Source: Candidatus Hebobacterum abditum (GTDB lineage: Bacteria > Armatimonadota > Hebobacteria > Hebobacterales > Hebobacteraceae). Taken from it: DNA of 64,000 nt. Where the stretch lies: assembly GCA_029821875.1 (NCBI GenBank), contig JALGXW010000021.1:1-64000 (forward strand), read 5' to 3'. The notes under the pieces were generated by a model. That model made no database searches and was not told where the DNA came from. It saw only the letters and a list, made by a program, of their open reading frames with translations. A program made the translations under genes and the position numbers. Positions 16,496-23,376 of the stretch are shown in pieces (position 1 is the first letter of the stretch; every line of letters begins with the position of its first letter).

Positions 16496-17041
16496 GTTGG
16501 GTCTCTCACAGGTTAGTGAATGTCTCGGACCGGGTTATGAGGTCGTGCGGACGGGAGTCGTCTCCAGAAACTCCGTCCAGGCATTCGGACGCGTCACCCC
16601 GGTCTATGATGTACCAGTCACTTCGCCGTAGGACCATCCTAGCCTTGCTCTGAGGGCACTGCTGCCGTGCAGTAGGCGTCCTACCTTGCTGAAGGATGAA
16701 CCCACATGTGCCTGTCAGGCGCTCATGGCGCCGTGGGCGAGCATTCGAAGGGTGCCCCTGGAACCGCTGTCTCCATAGCCGGTGCTATGGACACGGCCCG
16801 AGTGCCGATCGTAGCGCAGCGGCCGCGCGACGGTTGCGGTCGCTGACAAGCCCGTCCACTCGGGTGCTCGTCCGGCGGCCTTGTGCATCCTCGGTGTTTC
16901 TCACCACAGGGGTGCGCGTGAGGGGAGAGAATACCACGAGAGCGGCTCCAGGGGCACCCTAGGAGCCAGAGCCAGATCAGTTTCTGGACAGCACGGGCAC
17001 AGACGTGAATACTCAGGCAGATCAGATGGGGAGAAACGGTC
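16496..17041. other. Gene-free region holding an IS relic
   Basis: No gene is supported in this 546-bp interval. Its right part is the solo IS end at 16886-16993. At 16563-16573, TCCAGAAACTC matches the terminal repeat of the IS at 1-1424 in opposite orientation, so the whole 16560-16993 block could be a short deletion derivative of that element. Confidence 0.5.
16886..16993. mobile_element. Solo right end of the IS found at 1-1424
   Basis: The block is colinear with 1323-1422: CATCCTCG, CACAGGGGT, GAGAGAATA, CACGAGAG and GGCTC fall at exactly the same spacings, and TTTCTGGACAGC closes both copies after a 7-base length difference. No transposase sequence is attached. It ends 49 bases before the HEAT-thioredoxin gene. 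Confidence 0.8.
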
Positions 17042-18112
17042 ATGCAGAGGTGGACGACGCGATCTGTTGTGGTGCTGATAATGGCGATGACGCCGCCGGC
17101 GTGTGGCGAGGAGATGAGGCAGGCCGGCCCCGTCGGCGAGACACTCTCCCGAGTGCGGGCGCACGACTTCGAGCGCAACAGCGGCTATGCTGGCGTGGGC
17201 GATCTGAGCGATGAGGCCTGGCGCGTGCGCACTCTCGCAATCCGGGACCTCGTGCGTGTTGGCCCGGAGGGGGTCCCAGCCATGCTCGAGGGCCTACGCG
17301 ATCCCAATCGCCACGTGCGACATGTGTGCGTGACAGCTCTCGGCATACTCAGTGTTCGGGAGGCCGGCGCGCAGCTTGCCAAGCTGGTGGAGAATGACCC
17401 CGACCCAGTCTTGCGCGGTCAGGCGGCGCAGGCGCTGGGAGAGACCGGCTATGAGAAGGCGATGCCAGTCCTCGAGGCGGCGCGGGAGCAGGATGACAGT
17501 GAGCACGTCCGACACCGTGCCGAACTAGCTATCGCCCGGATGCGAGAGGAAGCGACGGCAAGTGCCGACACGGTCACCGCCTGGGCCAGTCTCGACGAGA
17601 AGGACTTCCGGCAAGTAGCAGTCGGGCGGAGTGCCCCCGGCTTTGAGTTGAGAGACACCACCGGCAAGCTCTGGTGCCTGTCGGACTTCCGAGGGAAGAA
17701 GACGGTTGCGCTCATCTGGATCTTTGCGGACTGGTGTCCCGTCTGTCACAGTGAGTTTCACGAGCTGACTGAGTTGGAGGACGAGTTCAGAGAAGCCGAT
17801 GTCCAGCCCTTCACCATAGAATGCCACGACCTCCACCGGAGCAAGGCGATGGTCGGGGAGCGCGAGATCTGGTGGCCTCACCTGGTCGATGTGGCAGGGA
17901 AGGTGGGAGCGCTGTATGGGGTGGATCCGATGGAGTTCGTGGTCCATGATGAGTGGATCAACAGGCCCAGCACAATCATAGTCGACCCTCAGGGCGTTGT
18001 CCGCTTTGCCTACTACGGGACCTACTGGGGTGATCGACCCACCGTCGAGCAGACGCTGGAGATGATCAAGACGGGTTCTTACTCCTTTCGCCACCCTGAG
18101 CGCAGAGACTAG
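17042..18112 (+). CDS. Lipoprotein with HEAT repeats fused to a thioredoxin-like (AhpC/TSA) domain
   Basis: A 356-residue exported protein. The signal ends in TPPAC with a candidate lipid-bearing Cys21. HEAT-type helical repeats span about 55-175 (WRVRTLAIRDL, RHVRHVCVTALG, VLRGQAAQALGETG). A redoxin domain (about 193-345) follows, with the motif DWCPVC (Cys232, Cys235) after APGFELRDTTGKLW. The C-x2-C pair suggests a thiol-disulfide reductase or peroxiredoxin-like function in the envelope, with the HEAT part binding a partner. A solo IS end lies just upstream and an IS21-type relic just downstream, so the gene may have arrived or been exposed to rearrangement. Confidence 0.82.
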   Translation: MQRWTTRSVVVLIMAMTPPACGEEMRQAGPVGETLSRVRAHDFERNSGYAGVGDLSDEAWRVRTLAIRDLVRVGPEGVPAMLEGLRDPNRHVRHVCVTALGILSVREAGAQLAKLVENDPDPVLRGQAAQALGETGYEKAMPVLEAAREQDDSEHVRHRAELAIARMREEATASADTVTAWASLDEKDFRQVAVGRSAPGFELRDTTGKLWCLSDFRGKKTVALIWIFADWCPVCHSEFHELTELEDEFREADVQPFTIECHDLHRSKAMVGEREIWWPHLVDVAGKVGALYGVDPMEFVVHDEWINRPSTIIVDPQGVVRFAYYGTYWGDRPTVEQTLEMIKTGSYSFRHPERRD

Positions 18113-18197
18113 ACGCTTCACTCACGTGGATCACGCAGTCCGTGTCACCCGCCCGTGAAGCCGGCCTGAGAGCCCTGAAGGACGCCCGCCCGCAGAC

Positions 18198-18400
18198 GCC
18201 GCCCAAAGGTCCCATATGGTAGGATGTTCAGGACTCACTGCAAGTCAGCACGGCCGTCAGAGGTGTTCCATCGCCACGTGAAGACCGAGGATGTGCAGAT
18301 GCTCCGGGAGCGATTGTCGATGCGGAAGATCAAGGAAGTGCTGCGACTGCCGTGGGAGGCGGGGCTGTCTCATCGCCATTTGGCAGCGACGCTCTGCCTC
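18198..18400 (+). mobile_element. IS21-type relic: end, leader and first codons of istA
   Basis: Bases 18198-18281 repeat the sequence at 8936-9020. From about 18299 the frame reads MLRERLSMRKIKEVLRL then WEAGLSHRHLA, which is the typical N-terminal helix-turn-helix start of IS21-family IstA transposases. The sequence then changes in frame into the signal peptide of the deacetylase, so only about 30 istA codons remain. Confidence 0.75.
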
Positions 18401-19390
18401 GCGGCGGCGTTGCTGACCGCGGCGATGTGCTCAGCGGGCGCCGAGACTCTTAACGAGATGCTCGGCTACGCGCCGGAGCAGAAGCTGCTCATCATCAACG
18501 GCGATGACGCCGGCATGTGCCACAGTGCCAACCTGGGGATCATCGACTGCATGGAGAACGGGTTGATGACCAGCGCCACGATGATGGTGCCCTGCCCCTG
18601 GTTTCCCGAGATCGCCAGCTACGCCCGCGAGCGGCCCGAGAGGGACTTCGGGATCCACATCACCCACACTTCGGAGTGGCAGGACTACCGCTGGGGGCCG
18701 GTGGCAGGCAAGGCGGCGGTGCCCGGCCTGGTTGACGAAGAGGGATATCTGTGGCGCGACAGCGCCCAGGTCTGGACGCACGCGAGCCCTGAAGAGGCGG
18801 AGCATGAGGCGCGGGCGCAGATCGAGCGGGCCCTCGCGCTCGGCATCGATGTGACCCATATTGACTCGCATATGGGAGCGATGCAGCTCGATCCGCGGTT
18901 CCTCGAGCGCTACGTGAAGCTCGCCGCGGAGTACGATCTGCCCCTGCGGGGCGGCCCGCGCGGCATAATGGCCGGCGTGCCCGCCTTCGCTCGCGCCAAG
19001 GAACTGGGCGTCCTCTCTCCGGATGATCTGATCCACGGCTCGCGCCAGGAAGGCGAGGCAGTTGACGCCTACTGGAAGCGCATCCTGGGCGGCCTCGGTC
19101 CTGGGGTCACCGAGCTCTACCTCCACGCCAGCCTGGGCACCGAGGAATCCCGGGCCATCACTGACACATGGCACGAGCGCGCCGAGGAGCACCGCCTGTT
19201 CACCACCGATCCGGAGGTGCGCCAGATCATACGGGATCAAGGGATCGTGCTCATCGGGTACCGTCAGTTGCGCGACCTGCAGCGCGAACGGCGCAAGACG
19301 GTGAGCGCGGCTCCGAGGTCGGTTCCGGGCGCTGGCGCTTCACCGATTGCCGGTGTGGACCCTCCGCAACACTGTGCGGATGTCAAGTAG
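18224..19390 (+). CDS. YdjC/ChbG-type carbohydrate deacetylase, N-terminally fused to IS21 relic
   Basis: The catalytic part (about 80-350) belongs to the YdjC/ChbG family, which deacetylates chito-oligosaccharides and related sugars with a metal at Asp/His sites. Matching motifs are IINGDDAGMCHSAN, FGIHITHTSEW and HIDSHMGAMQ. A hydrophobic signal segment (LAATLCLAAALLTAAMC, about 48-64) precedes the domain. The frame upstream of it comes from a truncated istA gene, so the natural start is lost or unclear; ATG at 18224, 18299 and 18320 are options. The protein could still be exported if the first residues are short. The C-terminus lacks recognised extra domains. No sugar transporter is adjacent. 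Confidence 0.82.
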   Translation: MFRTHCKSARPSEVFHRHVKTEDVQMLRERLSMRKIKEVLRLPWEAGLSHRHLAATLCLAAALLTAAMCSAGAETLNEMLGYAPEQKLLIINGDDAGMCHSANLGIIDCMENGLMTSATMMVPCPWFPEIASYARERPERDFGIHITHTSEWQDYRWGPVAGKAAVPGLVDEEGYLWRDSAQVWTHASPEEAEHEARAQIERALALGIDVTHIDSHMGAMQLDPRFLERYVKLAAEYDLPLRGGPRGIMAGVPAFARAKELGVLSPDDLIHGSRQEGEAVDAYWKRILGGLGPGVTELYLHASLGTEESRAITDTWHERAEEHRLFTTDPEVRQIIRDQGIVLIGYRQLRDLQRERRKTVSAAPRSVPGAGASPIAGVDPPQHCADVK

Positions 19391-19525
19391 CCTTGGGACA
19401 CCGGCTTCCGGCCGGATGTGGGCGTTGCTGACCCGCGAGACGAGAGCAGGGGACCGTCGTAGCGACGTGATTCCAGCCGGACGGCGAGCGCGTTCGCGAC
19501 CGCGCATGTCCTAGAGGCGTGGGGA

Positions 19526-19588
19526 ATCGAAATCCTCACCCTCGTCCGAAGCCCCGTTATTTCGATGCCGAGATGTCTTCCTCCACCA
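19526..19588 (+). repeat. Dyad repeat unit, copy A
   Basis: ATCGAAAT (19526-19533) and ATTTCGAT (19559-19566) form a perfect 8-bp inverted repeat around 25 bases that contain CTCGTCCGAAGCCCC. A conserved tail GCC-AGATGT-TTCCTCCACCA follows. Copies B and C share the same order. Confidence 0.7.
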
Positions 19589-19606
19589 CCATCAAAACGT
19601 CCTGGT

Positions 19607-19668
19607 ATCGAAAGCCGTCGATCGTCTAAAGCCCGGTTGTTTGGATGCCACTATGTCTCTCCTCCACT
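19607..19668 (+). repeat. Dyad repeat unit, copy C
   Basis: TGGTATCGAAA (19603-19613) pairs with TTTGGATGCCA (19640-19650) at 9 of 11 positions around a 26-base interior containing TCGTCTAAAGCCC. The tail TATGTCTCTCCTCCAC follows as in copy A. Confidence 0.6.
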
Positions 19669-19669
19669 G

Positions 19670-20769
19670 TAGTCGGTTGCACTTGAAGCTTCCGAGGTAT
19701 AATGACAGTCAAGTATTCTCACGACAGGCTGTAACCTTTTACCTCGAATTGTTGTCATGCTAGTGACGGCAGCGGGCCAAGGATAATGAGAGCACGTTTG
19801 TGGACACAAAGGATACGGAGCTGGTTGACGCAACGCGGGCGGGCACCAGGCAACTCTATCGCAAGTGCAGGAATTGCTGCCCGATACCTATAAGCTCTTC
19901 ATTAATTGAATCCATGAAAGACGTATTAAAGATGAACGCAGACGAATTGTCTTTATACGGCGTCTTCAGTTTCTTATCAACGGAGCATATTATCCCTGGC
20001 CGTTAGGGAAGATAAAGAGGAATTTGAATGGAGGAATGAATCATTATGGTATACCTCGGCCGTCAGGGCCAAACCGATTGGAACTTATTCAAGAAGTTCA
20101 ACGGTGTAACAGATACTTTGCTGACTCAAACAGGAATAGCGCAGGCAAGACTGCAAGCTGAAAACTTAAGGAGTGTTAGTTTTGATGCGTGTTTTTGCAG
20201 TCCCCAAAAACGCGCACTCCAAACCTGCGAAATCATCTACAAAGGACCGATTGTGCTTGATGACAGGCTCGCCGAAATAGACTGTGGTGAGTTTGAGGGC
20301 ACAGAGGAAACTGCGGATGCGATGAAATTGTTTTGGCAAGCAACAAGCAACGGAAGCAAAGGCACGGAAGGTTCCAAAGAATTTATGGATCGAAACTGCG
20401 ATTTTTGCGATATGATCATGGAAGACCACAAGGGGAAGAACGTCTTGATCGTTACTCACAGTGGAAACGCACGGGTAATAAACTACTATTTCAATGGCAA
20501 GCCCGAGCACTATGATTTCAGTAGAAGCGTTGTCAAAAACGGCGGGTTGCTTACATTTGACAATCCAAAAACCTGAAAACTGCGAGTTGTTCAGCACGGA
20601 TAATGCAATCAGTGTGCGGTTCTTCTATCGTGGCGAGTCGTTTGCGTTCTGTAAAACATAAACGCGCCGATGGGCGCACGATTTATGCTTTCCGCACTCG
20701 TATAGACGAGCACTTTTATTCGGGCAATGACGATGAAGCTGTGGAGATTCTCGGTAACGACTCGCTCTA
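19670..20769. other. AT-rich islet of probable foreign origin
   Basis: Base composition drops clearly against the high-GC surroundings. The islet carries a damaged histidine phosphatase gene and a small frame at 20603-20770, and is flanked by the dyad repeat units at 19526-19668 and 20770-20835. A 68-residue frame at 19800-20006 (GTG start) is AT-rich but has no recognisable domain, and I do not call it a gene. Confidence 0.6.
20036..20576 (+). pseudogene. Histidine phosphatase family protein, frameshifted and lacking the catalytic His
   Basis: The family normally begins M-N-x-Y-V-Y-L-x-R-H-G-Q-T-D-W-N. Here a GGAGG site precedes ATG at 20036, which gives M-N-H-Y. One extra base at about 20048 then shifts the frame, and the domain continues as VYLGRQGQTDWNLF. 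The catalytic RHG has become RQG, so the phosphohistidine residue is missing. Later motifs are present: CFCSPQKRALQTCEII, DDRLAEIDCGEFEG and VLIVTHSGNARVI with the second His. The intact frame from 20046 has no ribosome site of its own. Codon use is AT-rich and unlike the neighbours, which suggests transfer from a low-GC donor followed by decay. Confidence 0.75.
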
Positions 20770-20770
20770 G
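20603..20770 (+). CDS. Small hypothetical protein, 55 residues
   Basis: The frame begins MQSVCGSSIV and continues with a charged segment RADGRTIYAFRTRID, then GNDDEAVEILGNDSL. The composition looks like a real soluble protein rather than a random frame, but I do not recognise a family and no clear ribosome site precedes it. It lies 26 bases after the damaged phosphatase, and its stop overlaps the first base of dyad repeat copy B. Confidence 0.35.
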   Translation: MQSVCGSSIVASRLRSVKHKRADGRTIYAFRTRIDEHFYSGNDDEAVEILGNDSL

Positions 20771-20835
20771 CATCGAAAATGCGCAACCTCGTCCGAACCC
20801 CCATGATTTCGATGCCAGGATGTTTTCCTCCACCA
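20770..20835 (+). repeat. Dyad repeat unit, copy B
   Basis: GCATCGAAA (20770-20778) and TTTCGATGC (20807-20815) form a perfect 9-bp inverted repeat. The interior has CCTCGTCCGAACCCCC and the tail is CAGGATGTTTTCCTCCACCA, closely matching copy A. Confidence 0.7.
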
Positions 20836-21280
20836 TTGTACTGGTGTCGGACTGCCTCTCTACGTTCCGAGGCGCTCTCAACCGAGAGCGCTTCTGCGCT
20901 TCTCCTGGCATGTCTGGCGCCATCCTGCTGGTCCAGCGACGCCGCAAACATGTGGACGAGTTGTCCGTGTTCGGGCACCGAATCCCCCCTAGAACGGGCC
21001 TTCCCCTCTCTCCTTCTCTGAAACATGTGGACTCGCCTTACCTCGTCCACATGTAGAGAAATCCAGTAATCCCCTTGCTTTTCCGGGCGTCCCTCGAGAC
21101 GGTTCGGAACGCGCCTATGGAGTAGAACTCGTTCGTCGAGAACTCACCTCGGAGTCCGGTGGGGGTACCGTACAGGAGGCGTCAGAGCGAGAGGAGAGCG
21201 GCTCACGCGCATTCCATCTCCGCCGCGGAATCGGAAGCGGGCCGAACAATGACAGGTTGCACGCAGGGGCTCTGCTGGCC
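20836..21280. other. Gene-free stretch after dyad repeat
   Basis: No gene is supported. Near 21038 the sequence CCTCGTCCACATGTAGAGA resembles CCTCGTCCACATCTGGAGA at 7382, another sign that the two regions share old repeated material. Confidence 0.4.
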
Positions 21281-22741
21281 CTAATTCTTCGTCTCCACTT
21301 CCGCCGGAATCGGCACTTTCCAGATTCCGGATGACTCGCCAATACCGCCACTCGCCACCGCATACTCTCCGTCTGGGCATAGGGCGAAGCTTCCCGTCAG
21401 TAGCCCACTGATATACTTGTATCCCGTCTGAGACTGAAGGCTGATCTTCGGCCACCCGCAAATGCCGGGCGTCAGAGGCCACGCCTGAGATCCGTCCACC
21501 CGCACCATCATCAGACCTGTTGCCCTGCCCTCGGCGCCTTCCTGGCCTTCCCTATATACCATCCGGCGCCCATCCGGCAGCCATTCGAAGTCTCCTTCCG
21601 CCGCTGAGATCCGTGTTGCCCCCCATCCATACTCTGGTGGATAGATCGGAGCGGTGATTGCCCGATCGGCCACGCCGTTCGCTTGCACTACTCTCAGATG
21701 CAGCCACCAGTAATGCATGTCGCCTACTTCGTGGCCCCACGCCCACCGCGCATAGGCAATCTGAGTGCCGCCCGGGGACCAGCGCGGTAGCAGATCTACC
21801 ACATCCGTCTCCGCGGTCTTCGTCAACCTCCGGCTCTCTCCTGATTCGAGGTCGGTCACCCATATCGAGGCAGGTCGAATGTCTTTCCCCATCTCTGCTG
21901 CTACTTCGTCCTCCTCGCAATCGTGGGGCCGAAGGAACCACCGGAACGAAGTCCAGTCGGTTCCCTCGCCCCTCTCTGGCTTCCACCGCCGATCCTCGCA
22001 GCTATAGGCGACGGATCTGCCGTCCGGCGACCAGTCTGGGCAAGTGACATCCGCCCACTCCGGGGTCGGCAGATACTCTATCTTACCGTCGGGCACCGAC
22101 ATCAGCGCGATCCTGTTTCGCCCCTCAGACCGGGTGGGGATCGCCACTCGAGTGCTATCCGGTGACCAGGAAGCGCGATAGACCCAACCTGGAGCATCAC
22201 CAACGTAATCCGCTGTCGCTACCTTGCGTTTGCCCACCCCGTCACTTCTCATTAGGAAGACGGAGATGGGCGGGGTTCCATTCAACCAGTCTTGCCTCCC
22301 AGATGCCTGCAATGCATACACGAGATACTGGCCGTCGGGCGATAGGCTCCCTCCGATGCACTCGGTATCTCTCGGGAAAGATGCAATGCGCCGCGCCACC
22401 CCCTGAGGCGATATGAGTTCGATGGACCACGTGTGGTGCCACTCTGGGTCATCCGTCTTGCGCTCCTCCTCGTCCCCGCGGTCGTACCAGATCCGCCCGT
22501 CCGAGGCGACTCCGATCACGCGTCCCCGATATGCCTCCTTATGTGGATAGAGCAAAGTGAGCGGCGGACGCGCACCTGCGCGCAACACGACCGTGCCCGA
22601 CTTGGTTATCTCTTTCCGCCCAACGTCCCCACTGGAGGCCTCACCGGCCAATGCCGCGCACAAGGAAAGGCCAAACGCCAGCATTGCAGCCACGGTGCTG
22701 AGTCCAACACAGACTAGTTGGCCTGCCGTTGAGCGCACCAT
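21281..22741 (-). CDS. Exported TolB-like (PD40/WD40-type) beta-propeller protein
   Basis: A 486-residue protein with an N-terminal signal segment (about 8-33) and a GGGAGGA ribosome site before the ATG. Propeller repeats of the PD40 kind run through the sequence: SLSPDGQYLVYAL, SWSPDSTRVAIPT, DWSPDGRSVAYSC, RWSPGGTQIAYAR, EWLPDGRRMVYRE and a last CPDGEYAVASGG. In TolB and in TolB-like proteins such repeats make a six-bladed propeller for protein or ligand binding. There is no peptidase domain and no Tol-Pal gene nearby, so this is probably a secreted or periplasmic binding protein of unknown purpose. It stands alone. Confidence 0.8.
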   Translation of the reverse strand: MVRSTAGQLVCVGLSTVAAMLAFGLSLCAALAGEASSGDVGRKEITKSGTVVLRAGARPPLTLLYPHKEAYRGRVIGVASDGRIWYDRGDEEERKTDDPEWHHTWSIELISPQGVARRIASFPRDTECIGGSLSPDGQYLVYALQASGRQDWLNGTPPISVFLMRSDGVGKRKVATADYVGDAPGWVYRASWSPDSTRVAIPTRSEGRNRIALMSVPDGKIEYLPTPEWADVTCPDWSPDGRSVAYSCEDRRWKPERGEGTDWTSFRWFLRPHDCEEDEVAAEMGKDIRPASIWVTDLESGESRRLTKTAETDVVDLLPRWSPGGTQIAYARWAWGHEVGDMHYWWLHLRVVQANGVADRAITAPIYPPEYGWGATRISAAEGDFEWLPDGRRMVYREGQEGAEGRATGLMMVRVDGSQAWPLTPGICGWPKISLQSQTGYKYISGLLTGSFALCPDGEYAVASGGIGESSGIWKVPIPAEVETKN

Positions 22742-23376
22742 AGGTTCCTCCCGCTAACCGGCAGATTGCCGCCGACGGCCGGTTATACCGCCTCTCTGCT
22801 CACCCGCGCATTCTACCCCCGCCGCCGGGGAAGGGGAAGGGGCCCGTCGCGGTCACGTCCAGCCCTCGTCACTGCTCCTCGGCAGGAAGTTCTGCTGCCA
22901 TAACGCTTCCCCTCAAGACCACCAGTGCAGCCAGAATCAGCGCCAGGCGCGTCAACTGAGGCCTCTCTACATCCGAGTGTTACTAAGATTGCCAGAAGCC
23001 ATGACCCGCTTGCGCGGACTATGCCATGCCCTTGTGGCCTCTCGACACCTCTGCGAGTAGGGTTCGGAGCCGTCCGACCGCGTGTGCGTGTCGAGCGCGG
23101 ATGGGACCACTGGAGTGAGTCCCGGCCGCTGTTCCGCCGGCTTGACGCGCGATCCCCAACCATGGCAGGACTGATCTCTGGCGCCCCGGGGGCTATGGAC
23201 GTGGGTTCCTGAAGTCCTGTGGGTAGACTTCTCGCGCTCTGTACGCCATGCTTGCGGCGGCAGGGGCTGCGGGCCGCTTGAGCCCGTGAAGACGCCATAA
23301 TAGTATGGGGCGCTGTTTCGGCTATTGCAGCCAGCGTCTCCGGCCTACTTCACGCCTCCCGGCGACCCTGCGCCTG
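22742..23376. other. 635-bp gap without a supported gene
   Basis: Open frames here have no recognisable motif and arginine/proline-rich composition typical of non-coding high-GC DNA. I see no RNA gene or repeat. Confidence 0.4.

Noticed and set aside
16496..16700. TPP riboswitch upstream of thiM
   Set aside because: I searched the minus strand for the conserved CUGAGA and ACCUGAUCUGG-like blocks and found none.
19800..20006. A 68-codon frame in the AT-rich islet
   Set aside because: It has a GTG start without a ribosome site and no domain; it may be a remnant but cannot be supported as a gene.
22813..23298. A 161-codon minus-strand frame
   Set aside because: Arg/Ser/Gly-rich with no motif, no ribosome site and no neighbour link.
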